Positions 52,638-61,920 are shown, counted from the first letter of the stretch. The stretch: 64,000 nt of DNA from Deltaproteobacteria bacterium (GCA_006226375.1 SBHC01000005.1:186001-250000); one strand, 5' to 3'. Translations and numbers: made by a program. Notes: generated by a model from the letters alone, not told the origin.

Positions 52638-54827
52638 ATGACCCAGCGCTTTTTGCGATTCTTGTTCACTCCCCTGCTCTTTGGACTTTTGGGCTGGACG
52701 GCAGGTGCGTTTCATCTGCCTGTCGCACAAGCCAAACCCACGATGCAGGTTCCTTCCGCTGCGTTGCTCAAAGCACTCTTTCCCCAGCGTAAGATCTCGG
52801 CTGCTCAACTCCAACAGTTCAAGAGCATCCTCATCGATCTCAACGGCGACAAAAAAGAAGAGTTGATTGTGGTGGAAGACCCCAATCCTCGCAACAAGCA
52901 GAAGAAGAAGAAAGCTTGCCTGTGCAAAGCGCCAAAGGCGGACAAGCGAGAGAAACAAGTCGCTCGTGCCCTCACCTCCTCCCAGCGGAAGGCGTTGTAC
53001 AAGGTCCAGCTTATCACCGTAAAGAAGCGAAAGCGCGTTCGTCGACGTCACATCAAGATCTGGTGGGAGACTGACAAAGGCCAACCCAGCGATCCCAAAG
53101 CCTGGATGATCGCAGCTTGCAAGCAACTGGGCCGAAAGCGCCGACGTTTCCGTCGATGGCGGCTCTACAACATTACGTTTGTGCAAGCAGACAACGGTCA
53201 AACCACAACCATTCGCTGGAGATACTGCCAGCGTTTCCGTCGCTACCGCACAAGCACAGCGAAACGTCGCTGGCGCCGATGGGCTCGACCCGATCTCCCC
53301 ATTACGATCAAGACGTGCCCTTGCCCCAAAAAGAAAAACTTGGCCTACCTCAAGCCGACCAAGCCCTTGCGAGTAACAGTCGCACGAATCCTCCCTGCTC
53401 CCAAGCCTGCGAAGGATGGGGGAACAACACCTCCACCAAAGCGTCGAGACAGTGGGCTCGCGATTCCCTCGCTCAACGACAGCCCCTCCGCAGGAAACGC
53501 TCCTGCCACGGGACGCTACCGGATTATGGGACGGTACAAGGCCGACAACGTCCAGATCACACCCCTCACCCGAACCCCACAGATCTATGCATTGCAACTG
53601 GAGCGCACCAAGCAAACGAACCGAAACTCTGCCCGCATCACTGTAGAATCGTTCTATGTGTTCGACCAGGGCAACGGCAAGATGAAGAAGGTCTTCTCTC
53701 TCAAAACTGCCGTTGGCAACGACCCTGACGATCCAGGCGCGCGGCAATGGGTCGACCTCCAAGTTCGCAACATGGACGCCGATCACTGGCTCGAAATTGT
53801 CGCCGATATCTACTACGAAAACATCCAATTCAGCGGCCTCGTAGCACGTCGGATGTTCAAATGGCACAACGGCAAATTTGTGGCCTTGAACTCCTACCGC
53901 AACATCGCTCGCGTTCGTGCAAGTTCCACCTGGAAACGCCTTGCTCCCAGAGCATCAGGCCGACTGCTACGACAGCTCCGCCAACGCGCCAACGCAGTCA
54001 ACGTCGTCGACGGCTTCCGCAACACCGTTTGGGTCGGTGGCAAAAAGAAACGCAGCATCAACGACTGGGTCCGTATCGAATGGACCCGGCGCGTGCCCCT
54101 CTTTGGCGTGGCGGTCATTACCTCCCCGTCACGCCAAGTCAACCCGGTGGTGCGTAACTTGTGGCGAGGCAAGCCACCCCAGTTGAAGCCCGCTCGCTTT
54201 GTCCGCATTCAAACAGTGAAAGGACAAATGGACGCTCCCCTGCCCGAGGGCGGAGGCATTCGCTTGATTCGGTTCCCCCAGAAGATCATGACTCGTTATT
54301 TGCGATTCCAGATCCTCAACCAGTACACTGACCCCAAGACCAGAAAGCGCCAATCCCTCAACGTGCCTGACAAAGAAAGGTCTCGGGGCTTTGTCGCTGA
54401 GATCATTCCGTTGGTCAATGAGGTTCGCTACACCGCGTCTTCCTTTGAAGATCGACCTGGCACCCAACGCATCCCCAGCTACGCCGGTGACCGACGAGGC
54501 AACACGGCGTGGGCAGAAGGCCGCACCGACAGCGGATTGGGAGAGTGGCTGCAAATGATTTTGCCAACCCCTCAAACCTTGCAACAAATCACCGTTGTTA
54601 ATGGGTGTCGCAACCTGGGAGAGAAGTACATCCTGAATCACAGGGTCAAAGGTGCACGTCTTACGTTCTCAGATGGATCCAGCCAAGAGGTCGTACTCAA
54701 AGACATTCACAAGCCCCAGGTGGTGAAGTTTCGTTCGGTACGAACGCGGTCAGTTCGTTTGACCATCACCTCCATTTACAAGGGAAAACTGGGTCACACT
54801 ACGTGTCTGACAGAAATGCGTCCCTGA
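52638..54827 (+). CDS. Exported protein with discoidin-like NADase-type glycan-binding domain
   Basis: The ATG at 52638 is chosen for GGAG at the right distance and for the signal peptide that follows (LFTPLLFGLLGWTAGAFH). The first 300 residues are very basic and include an EF-hand-like IDLNGDKKEE; a VCBS/FG-GAP-like middle part (RNMDADHWLEIVADIYYEN) follows. The last 130 residues match the discoidin-like glycan-binding domain found on translocated NADases: TASSFEDRPG, NTAWAEGRTDSGLGEW, ITVVNGCRNLGEKY and SVRLTITSIYKGKLGHTTC. A related, weaker copy lies before it (VWVGGKKKRSINDWVRIEW). It is upstream of the receiver-EAD gene by 31 bp. Confidence 0.82.
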   Translation: MTQRFLRFLFTPLLFGLLGWTAGAFHLPVAQAKPTMQVPSAALLKALFPQRKISAAQLQQFKSILIDLNGDKKEELIVVEDPNPRNKQKKKKACLCKAPKADKREKQVARALTSSQRKALYKVQLITVKKRKRVRRRHIKIWWETDKGQPSDPKAWMIAACKQLGRKRRRFRRWRLYNITFVQADNGQTTTIRWRYCQRFRRYRTSTAKRRWRRWARPDLPITIKTCPCPKKKNLAYLKPTKPLRVTVARILPAPKPAKDGGTTPPPKRRDSGLAIPSLNDSPSAGNAPATGRYRIMGRYKADNVQITPLTRTPQIYALQLERTKQTNRNSARITVESFYVFDQGNGKMKKVFSLKTAVGNDPDDPGARQWVDLQVRNMDADHWLEIVADIYYENIQFSGLVARRMFKWHNGKFVALNSYRNIARVRASSTWKRLAPRASGRLLRQLRQRANAVNVVDGFRNTVWVGGKKKRSINDWVRIEWTRRVPLFGVAVITSPSRQVNPVVRNLWRGKPPQLKPARFVRIQTVKGQMDAPLPEGGGIRLIRFPQKIMTRYLRFQILNQYTDPKTRKRQSLNVPDKERSRGFVAEIIPLVNEVRYTASSFEDRPGTQRIPSYAGDRRGNTAWAEGRTDSGLGEWLQMILPTPQTLQQITVVNGCRNLGEKYILNHRVKGARLTFSDGSSQEVVLKDIHKPQVVKFRSVRTRSVRLTITSIYKGKLGHTTCLTEMRP

Positions 54828-54858
54828 ACCCACAGGAATTCTTGCAACGAGGCCTCTC

Positions 54859-57186
54859 ATGTCCAAACGGATTCTAGCCGCTGACGATAGCCGCACCATT
54901 CGCAAGACCCTCGCTCTTACGTTCCTTATGGAGCAAGAGCTGGACTTGACCGTCGTAGACTCGGGTCAAGCCGTCTTGAGTGCGATGCAATCGGGTTCGT
55001 ACGATTTGCTCCTCCTCGATTACAACATGCCCGACATTCCTGGAACGCAGCTTTGTATGCGACTCCGCCAAGATCCCAATACATCCCAGCTCCCCATTAT
55101 CTTGCTGGGAGGGCAACACTTTGAGCCCAACCAGGCCAACCAGGTTGGAGCCAGCGGACTGATCCGCAAGCCCTTTCTGACCTCGGATCTGCTCGACCGT
55201 GTTGGTGAGCTGCTCCATGTTTCCGTGAAACCGATCCCGGCACCGATGTCGTCTCGCATGGGGATTTTGCAAAACGACAGCATCTCCATTGAAATCGACA
55301 TGGACGGGGCGACTCAGCCTCCTCCGCAGCCGAACCTGCCGATGGTCAATACAACCCCGCCACCATTGCCGCAAACACAGACCTCTCCTTTTCCGATGGG
55401 GACTCCAGCAGGAGGAACGCCCACTCCACCAGTGATGGGTCAACCCGTTCCACCAGCGATGGGACAATCCGTTCCACCCGTGATGGGGCAAACGGCCCCG
55501 CCGCCGCTAAGCCAGCCATCTTCCGGTTCGCATGTCATACCGGCATCGCTGACTCCCAATCACTCACCGCTGCCTTCCAATGTGTCACAACCAACCCCCC
55601 AATCTGTGATGACTCCTGCAGCAGGAAGCCCAAGCAGTCCAGCCGGGGACATGTTAATTGATGACCTGCCTTACGATGTGCCCACGAACCAGCCACCTGC
55701 TGGTCATGCGCATGAACCGGTGGCACCCCAAAGTCCGACAGGAAACATCTTCTTCCCTGTCCAGGACAACGTAAGCAACGCACCTCCGACAACACCCTTT
55801 ACTCCGGACTATCCGCGCTCACCGCTACCTTCAGGGCTGACCCCCAACAACGGCACTCCCAACATGTATCCGCCGCAAACCCAAGCGGACCCAGCCTACA
55901 ATCCATCGCCGTACCCCAGTCCGGGTATCAGCAAACCGTTGCCTCCTCCATCGTTCAAGAGCACAGGCTTGGGAGCGCCACCTGTTTTGCATAACGAGCC
56001 GCCCAGCGCTCCAGACGCAAAGCACGAGTCCATGGAAGTGTTGATGGGCTCTACAATGGAGCCTGTCCCCTCAGGACAATCCCAACCCAAAGAGCTGCTC
56101 CTTCCCCTCGAAGACGAGCACGGAGCCTCCACGCCCTCTTCCGAACTCGACCCTGCTCGGATGGATTTTGCCAACCCGAACCCCAGCCAAACAGGGCTAC
56201 CAGGGCGACCGGGAACCCCTCGCATCGACCACCTGGAACAGACCGCTATGGTCCCAGCCGTCCGCAGAAAGCAGTTAGCGCAGGACAAGACCGCTCCTCC
56301 CTTGGCTCCAGGCGCCAACGTCTTGCCAGAGCTTCTGGAAGAGACCCAAGCCCCACCCCGCTCTTCCGCCCCCCAGATGGAGTCCCATGCTTCCGGATCG
56401 TTGGATGCAGCCCTTGTCGCTCCAACTTCACAGGGCTGCCCCAAAGACCACTGCCAGCTCGTGTTTGGTGGGCCGCTGAGCCTCCAAACCCTCGCTATGT
56501 TTTTGCAGTACGCCAGCCACACGGAAAAACGACTGCGGTCCTTCCTGAAAAAGGAAGACTACGTCCCCATCACAACCCACTTCCGAACAGAAGGTCAACA
56601 AACTCTCATCACGTTTGGAGGGACTCAGGCATACCTGCGATGCTTGCTGCCAGCCATGTTGGAATGTTGCAAGCAGTTCTCCGAAGAGCAACGCCAAGAG
56701 CTCGCAGAGCAGCTTATTGACCAAGCACCCGAAGCTTCACAAAACACACTTCGGAGAGCTTCGTTGCAGGCACGCATTACCTCTCGCCCCTACGCCCTCA
56801 CCTTGCAGAATGACCTGACAGAGCTTTCCAAAGCCTCTGTCCTTGAAGTGCGCAATGGCCTGTCGGAAGAGCCAGAGGTCATTTACAACCTCCAAGAAGA
56901 CTCTACACAGGGCAACGCCGAAGAGGACCTTACGCCTGCCAAGCTCAAGCTCAGCAACATTCTCCTGCGCCACTTTAATTTGTTCAGCCTGAACCAATTG
57001 ATGGAAGATGAGTTCTCCCTACCGCTTCAGGACGTCGTGCCCCTCAACCTGTCCATCAAGTCGATTTTTCTCGCAGTGATTCACCACTTTGAACAACGTT
57101 ACCAACTTCCTGAGTTGGCTGGCGCCATCCAAGACAAACACCCCTCGTTTGAAGCCCAACCGTTCGAGAGCTTCCCCGACATCTAA
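54859..57186 (+). CDS. Receiver-domain protein with long Pro-rich linker and EAD1-like C-terminus
   Basis: Residues 1-125 are a CheY-like receiver: acid pair D9/D10, phospho-acceptor D54 (LLLLDYNMPD) and K104 (IRKPF); the usual Thr/Ser after strand 4 is Gly (ILLGGQ), so switching may differ. Residues about 145-500 are Pro/Thr/Ser/Gly/Gln-rich with repeats of PPVMGQ(S/T) type. Residues about 515-620 form a helical domain with CPKDHCQLVFGG. The last 80 residues (about 694-773) resemble an effector-associated domain 1: ILLRHFNLFSLNQLM, LPLQDVVPLNLSI, FLAVIHHFEQRYQLPEL and AIQDKHPSF. Such small death-like adaptors normally join partners in bacterial conflict systems. No output DNA-binding domain is seen. 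Confidence 0.85.
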   Translation: MSKRILAADDSRTIRKTLALTFLMEQELDLTVVDSGQAVLSAMQSGSYDLLLLDYNMPDIPGTQLCMRLRQDPNTSQLPIILLGGQHFEPNQANQVGASGLIRKPFLTSDLLDRVGELLHVSVKPIPAPMSSRMGILQNDSISIEIDMDGATQPPPQPNLPMVNTTPPPLPQTQTSPFPMGTPAGGTPTPPVMGQPVPPAMGQSVPPVMGQTAPPPLSQPSSGSHVIPASLTPNHSPLPSNVSQPTPQSVMTPAAGSPSSPAGDMLIDDLPYDVPTNQPPAGHAHEPVAPQSPTGNIFFPVQDNVSNAPPTTPFTPDYPRSPLPSGLTPNNGTPNMYPPQTQADPAYNPSPYPSPGISKPLPPPSFKSTGLGAPPVLHNEPPSAPDAKHESMEVLMGSTMEPVPSGQSQPKELLLPLEDEHGASTPSSELDPARMDFANPNPSQTGLPGRPGTPRIDHLEQTAMVPAVRRKQLAQDKTAPPLAPGANVLPELLEETQAPPRSSAPQMESHASGSLDAALVAPTSQGCPKDHCQLVFGGPLSLQTLAMFLQYASHTEKRLRSFLKKEDYVPITTHFRTEGQQTLITFGGTQAYLRCLLPAMLECCKQFSEEQRQELAEQLIDQAPEASQNTLRRASLQARITSRPYALTLQNDLTELSKASVLEVRNGLSEEPEVIYNLQEDSTQGNAEEDLTPAKLKLSNILLRHFNLFSLNQLMEDEFSLPLQDVVPLNLSIKSIFLAVIHHFEQRYQLPELAGAIQDKHPSFEAQPFESFPDI

Positions 57187-57226
57187 AAGCATCACCAACT
57201 CGGCGAGCGTGGAAGCTCTACATGGC

Positions 57227-57529
57227 TTAATCCACCGGAGTTGGCGCTGGATTTAGGAACTGCAACGTGTGTGCAAGGATTCGATCAATCCGATAACTCC
57301 GGATAATCGCCTGGCTTGATACGTCATCGTCAGGGCTATCCGGGAGACGCCGCAGATTGTACCCTGTGATCACGTAGTGCCCTTCCTGCGTCTGCTTTAC
57401 GCTCAATGGCTTGATAATTGGCGTTTGGTAAGGCTCTGCGCCTCCCTCCGTCCGCACCGCAAATGTGATCATCACGTTCTTTTGGTGACTCACAATGCTC
57501 CTCAAAACTTCAGACAAGGCTTGTTCCAT
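57227..57529 (-). CDS. Small WYL-like domain protein
   Basis: A perfect ribosome-binding site (AGGAGG, 5-10 nt upstream) supports the ATG at 57529; a longer in-phase frame over hslV is not real. The 100-residue product has a helical head (MEQALSEVLRSIVSHQKNVM) and then the mark of WYL domains: HYVITGYNLRRLPDSPDDDV and RSYRIDRI. WYL domains bind nucleotides or nucleic acid and often regulate defence genes, usually joined to a winged helix that is missing here. It converges with the receiver-EAD gene and diverges from hslVU. Confidence 0.7.
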   Translation of the reverse strand: MEQALSEVLRSIVSHQKNVMITFAVRTEGGAEPYQTPIIKPLSVKQTQEGHYVITGYNLRRLPDSPDDDVSSQAIIRSYRIDRILAHTLQFLNPAPTPVD

Positions 57530-57598
57530 GGGAACCTCCTGCAAGTATGTTGGATGATTCCCAAAAGGATAAACCCCGAACGCCCGAAGGTAAAGACC

Positions 57599-57664
57599 CT
57601 TGAAACGCCTTGACCTTTTCCACTTGGAGTTGCGCGTTGACAAGCCTAGGATTGTGGTTATGTT
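57599..57664 (+). promoter_or_regulatory. Heat-shock-like and sigma-70-like promoters before hslVU
   Basis: CTTGAAA (57599-57605), then 14 bases, then CCACTTGG (57620-57627) resembles the sigma-32 consensus. Forty bases downstream TTGACA (57637-57642), 16 bases and TATGTT (57659-57664) form a sigma-70-like pair. An RpoH homologue is encoded at 3.4 kb. Confidence 0.4.
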
Positions 57665-57739
57665 CCTCTCCGCAATACGCATGATACCGTATGAACAGGC
57701 AGAATCCTCCCGTTTCTGCGATACCATCAGGACATCAAA

Positions 57740-58270
57740 ATGTTTCATGGAACAACCATAGTTGCTGTACACAAAGACGGAAAAACCGTGATTGCTGGAG
57801 ACGGTCAAGTCTCGATGGGCAATACCGTGGTCAAGAGCACCGCTCGCAAGGTCCGTCGTTTGCACGAAGGCGAAGTGCTGTGTGGCTTTGCTGGCTCCAC
57901 CGCCGATGCCTTCACCCTTTCCGAAAAGTTTGAAGCCAAACTCAAAGAATACAACGGCAACCTCGTTCGTTCTGCTGTTGAGCTCGCCAAAGATTGGCGC
58001 ACCGATAAGATCTTGCGACGCCTGGAAGCCTTGTTGCTTGTCGCGAACAAAGACCAGGTCTTGGTCATCAGCGGAAACGGCGACGTGATCGAGCCCGACG
58101 AAGGTGTTCATGCCATCGGAAGTGGCGGAATGTACGCCATGTCAGCGGCCCGCGCTCTGTTCCGCCACTCCGACCTGAGCGCCGCAGAGATTGCCACCGA
58201 AGCTCTCCGCATAGCCGGCGAAATTTGCATCTACACCAACGACTCCATTGTGTTAGAGGAGCTCTCCTAA
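57740..58270 (+). CDS. hslV: HslV, peptidase subunit of the HslUV protease
   Basis: Proteasome-like threonine protease. The mature N-terminus is the Thr in [12 protein letters not shown] (short pro-part MFHG), and GDGQVSMGN and the catalytic Lys of TARKVRRL follow. C-terminal [14 protein letters not shown] and [11 protein letters not shown] are typical. 176 residues fit. Forms stacked hexameric rings with HslU, whose ATG overlaps the hslV stop (TAATG). A heat-shock-like promoter stands upstream. Confidence 0.97.
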   Translation: MFHGTTIVAVHKDGKTVIAGDGQVSMGNTVVKSTARKVRRLHEGEVLCGFAGSTADAFTLSEKFEAKLKEYNGNLVRSAVELAKDWRTDKILRRLEALLLVANKDQVLVISGNGDVIEPDEGVHAIGSGGMYAMSAARALFRHSDLSAAEIATEALRIAGEICIYTNDSIVLEELS

Positions 58271-59658
58271 TGACCTTGAACAACTCTGAGGCCCCGGTCG
58301 CCAGCACCTTTACTCCGCGCGAGATTGTCAGCGAACTCGACCGCTACATCGTCGGTCAGGCTGATGCCAAGCGCGCTGTCGCCATTGCTTTGCGGAACCG
58401 CTGGCGCCGTCAACAGGTCGCTCCCGATCTGCGCGATGAGATCGCTCCCAAGAACATCTTGATGATTGGACCCACCGGTGTAGGAAAGACGGAAATCGCC
58501 CGTCGCCTCGCCAAGCTATCCCAGGCGCCTTTCATCAAAGTGGAAGCCTCCAAGTTCACCGAGGTTGGCTACGTGGGTCGTGATGTTGAGTCGATGATCC
58601 GCGACTTGACCGAGCTTGCGATCCAGATGATCCGCGAGGAAGAGACCAAAACTGTGGATGTAAAGGCACAGGAAGCCGCCGAAGAGGCCCTCCTCGACAT
58701 CCTGCTGCCAGCTCCCAACACCAACCGGAACAGCTTCCTCGAAGACGACCATGACGACCCCGATATCAAGTGGGCCGAGAAGACACGCGAGAAGTTCCGC
58801 AAGAAGCTCCGCGCTGGAGAGTTGGACGAACGCGAAGTCGAACTCGAAGTGTCTGCTCGTCAATCACCGTCTGTTGAGATCTTCACGCCGCAAGGCCTGG
58901 AAGAGATGGGCATCAACTTCAAAGATATGCTCGGCGGTATGTTTCCGCAAAAGACCAACAAGCGAAAGGTCAAGGTCCCCGAAGCCCTGGAACTCCTCAA
59001 GCAGGAACAAGCCGAGAAGCTGATCGACATGGACCGCGTGGTCCGCGAGGCTCTTATCCGCGTAGAGCAAGCTGGCATCGTTTTTCTCGATGAAATCGAC
59101 AAGATCGCAGGCCGTGAGAGTATGCGCGGCCCGGACGTCTCCCGAGAAGGTGTCCAACGTGACCTCCTTCCGCTGATTGAAGGCTCTACGGTGAACACCA
59201 AATATGGAATGGTTCGCACCGACCACATCTTGTTCATCGCGGCCGGCGCGTTTCATGTCTCCAAAGTCACCGACATGATCCCAGAATTGCAGGGTCGCTT
59301 CCCCATCCGCGTGGAGCTCGACTCCCTCACACAGGACGACTTTGGACGCATCCTCCGCGAGCCACAGAACTCCCTGGTCAAACAGTACGTTGCTTTGCTC
59401 GACACCGAGAAGTTGAAGCTGGAATTCACCGACGATGCCATCGATGAGATCGCTCGTATCGCGGCCAGCGTAAACCAACGGACCGAGAACATCGGCGCCC
59501 GACGGCTTCATACCGTGCTGGAGAAGCTCCTCGAAGACATCTCTTTCCGAGCCCCAGAGATGGACCACAGCAAGCCCTGTACCATCGACGGAGCCTATGT
59601 TCGCGACAAGCTCGACGCTCTACTTGAGAGCGAAGACCTCTCCCGCTACATCCTCTAA
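58270..59658 (+). CDS. hslU: HslU, ATPase subunit of the HslUV protease
   Basis: The ATG at 58270 overlaps the hslV stop, giving 462 residues. The AAA+ domain has Walker [10 protein letters not shown], the pore loop of the type [13 protein letters not shown], Walker [12 protein letters not shown] and sensor 2 near [10 protein letters not shown]. The I-domain insertion (residues about 110-240) and the C-terminal motif ending in DLSRYIL, which docks into HslV, are intact. Unfolds proteins and feeds them to HslV. Convergent with gor, 44 bp away. Confidence 0.97.
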   Translation: MTLNNSEAPVASTFTPREIVSELDRYIVGQADAKRAVAIALRNRWRRQQVAPDLRDEIAPKNILMIGPTGVGKTEIARRLAKLSQAPFIKVEASKFTEVGYVGRDVESMIRDLTELAIQMIREEETKTVDVKAQEAAEEALLDILLPAPNTNRNSFLEDDHDDPDIKWAEKTREKFRKKLRAGELDEREVELEVSARQSPSVEIFTPQGLEEMGINFKDMLGGMFPQKTNKRKVKVPEALELLKQEQAEKLIDMDRVVREALIRVEQAGIVFLDEIDKIAGRESMRGPDVSREGVQRDLLPLIEGSTVNTKYGMVRTDHILFIAAGAFHVSKVTDMIPELQGRFPIRVELDSLTQDDFGRILREPQNSLVKQYVALLDTEKLKLEFTDDAIDEIARIAASVNQRTENIGARRLHTVLEKLLEDISFRAPEMDHSKPCTIDGAYVRDKLDALLESEDLSRYIL

Positions 59659-59702
59659 AGCGCGAGAAAGCCCCCTCCTTCTCTCCCCTCAGCCCCTCTC
59701 GT

Positions 59703-61049
59703 CTAACCTATCAACACAAGTTCTTCGGATGCTGTCGGATGAATCGCTACAGTCCGGTTAAGATCGGCCACTGTCGCTCCCATTTTGAGCGCCACAGCAA
59801 AGCCCTGAATCATTTCGTCCATGCCCATTCCAATACCGTGGATGCCGACGATCTTTCGCTTTTCACCCACAGCAACGACCTTCATGCAAGTCTGCACTTT
59901 GTGGTCAGACATAGAGTAGTACATGTTCGTGAAGGTGCTTGTGTACACATGGACTTCCTCCACCCCGTACTCTTCGTTGGCTTCGGCCTCCGATAGACCT
60001 ACAGTGCCGATGGGAGGGTGACTGAAGATCACGGTGGCGATGTCGGAGTAGTCCATTTTTGCGTTCGAATGTCCGGCAAACAAACGATCGGACAACTTCC
60101 GGCCTGCCGCGATCGCCACAGGAGTCAGCTGAATCCGACCGGTCACATCACCCACGGCATGAATGTGAGGAACATCCGTGTCTTCGTATTCATTAACTCG
60201 AATAAAGCCGTTGTCGTCACGCACCACGCCGACCTCTTCCAAGCCAAGTTGATCGGTGTTTGGAGTTCGACCGATCGCCCAGAGAAGGCAGTCAAAACCG
60301 GACAGCTTTTGCTCGTTTCCAGCAAGAGTGAGGAGACCTTGTTCGTCTTTCTCAATGTGGTCCAATTCAATGCACGTTACAAAGTGGATGCCTTCCTTGG
60401 CCATCTCTTCCATCAAGGTTTCACGCAGCTGGGCATCAAAGCTTCGGAGCAGCTGCTCGTTTCGCAGAAGGACGGTGACCTTCGACCCCAAAGCCTTCAT
60501 CACACCGGCGATTTCGACAGCGATGTACCCTGCCCCCACGATCGCAACGTGCTTGGGCTGCTCTTCCAACTCAAAGAAGCCATCGGATGTAATCCCAAGT
60601 TCAGCCCCAGGAACATCAGGCAATGTCGGACGCCCACCTGTCGCAATAAGGATATGCTTGGCCTGAATTTTCTCACCGTTGACGTCCAACGTGTGAGGAT
60701 CCACGAACTTGGCCCAGCCTTCTATGAGTTCAACCCCCGAAAGGCCCAAGCCACGATCGTAAATGCCGTTGAGACGGGTTACATAAGCATCGCGTGTCCG
60801 CTTGAGGTGAGCCCAATCCAGACCTGAGGTCTCCAGGGAAAAACCGTACGACTTGGCCATCCGGATGTGCTCCGCGATGGAGGCAGCGTTCCACATCACC
60901 TTTTTGGGAACACACCCAACGTTCACACAGGTGCCTCCCAGACGTCCACCTTCAATGATAGCCACAGACGCACCGTGTGCTGCCGCCCGTTTGGCCGACG
61001 CCAGACCACCGCTTCCTGCACCAATGACTACATAATCGTACGATCTCAT
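59703..61049 (-). CDS. gor: Glutathione-disulfide reductase
   Basis: FAD-dependent disulfide oxidoreductase. The redox pair Cys41/Cys46 in GGTCVNVGCVPKK, the two nucleotide-binding motifs (VIGAGSGG, IVGAGYIAVE) and the C-terminal HPTASEE of the catalytic His are complete. The segment LLRNEQLLRSFD keeps the two Arg that bind the NADPH phosphate in E. coli Gor, so NADPH is the likely donor. Length 448 fits. It could also reduce a related disulfide; glutathione synthesis genes are not in the window. Confidence 0.9.
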   Translation of the reverse strand: MRSYDYVVIGAGSGGLASAKRAAAHGASVAIIEGGRLGGTCVNVGCVPKKVMWNAASIAEHIRMAKSYGFSLETSGLDWAHLKRTRDAYVTRLNGIYDRGLGLSGVELIEGWAKFVDPHTLDVNGEKIQAKHILIATGGRPTLPDVPGAELGITSDGFFELEEQPKHVAIVGAGYIAVEIAGVMKALGSKVTVLLRNEQLLRSFDAQLRETLMEEMAKEGIHFVTCIELDHIEKDEQGLLTLAGNEQKLSGFDCLLWAIGRTPNTDQLGLEEVGVVRDDNGFIRVNEYEDTDVPHIHAVGDVTGRIQLTPVAIAAGRKLSDRLFAGHSNAKMDYSDIATVIFSHPPIGTVGLSEAEANEEYGVEEVHVYTSTFTNMYYSMSDHKVQTCMKVVAVGEKRKIVGIHGIGMGMDEMIQGFAVALKMGATVADLNRTVAIHPTASEELVLIG

Positions 61050-61432
61050 CTTGTTCTCCTCTGGGAGGTTCGTTCGTTTGTGCCAAGTTCAATACCATCT
61101 ACCAACATACACAGAGGTTCAAGTTATGCCCTACCTGGCTCACTTTGGGAAGCCAATCCATCCGAGAAACCTGTTTTTGCTCCGAAAATCGAGAGCACGC
61201 TGAGACAGGTCTGTCTCAAACACAACCGAGCCTTCGCGGCCTCTCCTCTGCGCAGAACAACGCAATACAAATAAATCATTATACTACAAACACTTATACT
61301 TCGATAAAGATCCTGGTATGCAACGTGCACAAAGAGGATGTGCAACAAATGCGGCCGCAGCCTTCCAAGGCTAGGCCTCGCAAGAATTGTAGTGGCACAT
61401 TGGGTTTTCACCGCAAGAAGAGGGAGAATGCT
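61050..61432. other. Divergent intergenic region between gor and the phosphatase gene
   Basis: 383 bases with no clear gene (a frame in phase with the phosphatase runs through it but reads as non-coding). It holds the palindrome at 61201-61218 and an AT-rich stretch with TATACT near 61280 that may be a -10 for the phosphatase. Confidence 0.4.
61201..61218. promoter_or_regulatory. Perfect 8-2-8 operator-like palindrome
   Basis: TGAGACAG-GT-CTGTCTCA is a perfect palindrome in the divergent region between gor and the phosphatase gene. Size and spacing are like binding sites of TetR-type repressors. The factor is unknown. Confidence 0.5.
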
Positions 61433-61912
61433 TTGATAGATCAGCAGATTCGAGTCAGTCCCAAATTGACCATCGGACCTCAAATTGACGAAGAAGGTTT
61501 GCAACAGCTTGCCGATCAAGGGTTTAAGGCGATCGTCAACCTCAGCGGGAAAGGTGAGTTTGATCAGATCTTCGCGCCCAAAGAAGAAGGCAAGAAAGTC
61601 GAAGAGTTGGGCATGGAGTACATTCACGCTCCATTGACGCTACGTCGTATTAGCCCCGAAGATCTCGACACCATCTGCCAGGAAGTCGCCTCTGTCGATG
61701 GGCCAGTGTACATGCACTGCCTGCGTGGACAGCGCTCTAGCGTCGCCGGCTTAATCTTTCACGCGATCCGTCGGGGTTTTACAACCAAGACGATTCGAAA
61801 GCGCGCCAACAAGCTTGGTATTACCTGGAAAGCACCTTACCTGCAGGACGTCGTCCGCAAGTACATCGAGAGAACTCGGCCGATCCGCGAAGAGATCCTG
61901 GCCTCCGCCTAG
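61433..61912 (+). CDS. DUF442 / beta-lactamase-hydrolase-like phosphatase
   Basis: The TTG at 61433 is chosen because AGGGAG lies six bases upstream; this places the family start (IRVSPKLTIGPQIDEEGL) at the N-terminus. The product of 160 residues shows LADQGFKAIVNLSGKGEF, MEYIHAPL and the active loop MHCLRGQRSS, a Cys-based phosphatase loop of the DUF442 type (Cys, then Gly and Arg). Members are often fused to a metallo-beta-lactamase that handles sulfide; here it stands alone, next to glutathione reductase and behind an operator-like palindrome, which hints at a thiol or sulfide-related task. Convergent with the sigma-54 activator, 8 bp apart. Confidence 0.75.
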   Translation: MIDQQIRVSPKLTIGPQIDEEGLQQLADQGFKAIVNLSGKGEFDQIFAPKEEGKKVEELGMEYIHAPLTLRRISPEDLDTICQEVASVDGPVYMHCLRGQRSSVAGLIFHAIRRGFTTKTIRKRANKLGITWKAPYLQDVVRKYIERTRPIREEILASA

Positions 61913-61920
61913 GGCAGCCT

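Noticed and set aside
52521-53867. Minus-strand frame of 448 residues at the start of the discoidin-like protein gene
   Set aside because: No motif; lies over a gene with signal peptide and good start.
61390-61410. Sigma-54 promoter before the phosphatase gene
   Set aside because: TGGCAC is present but the -12 GC element is missing at the required distance.
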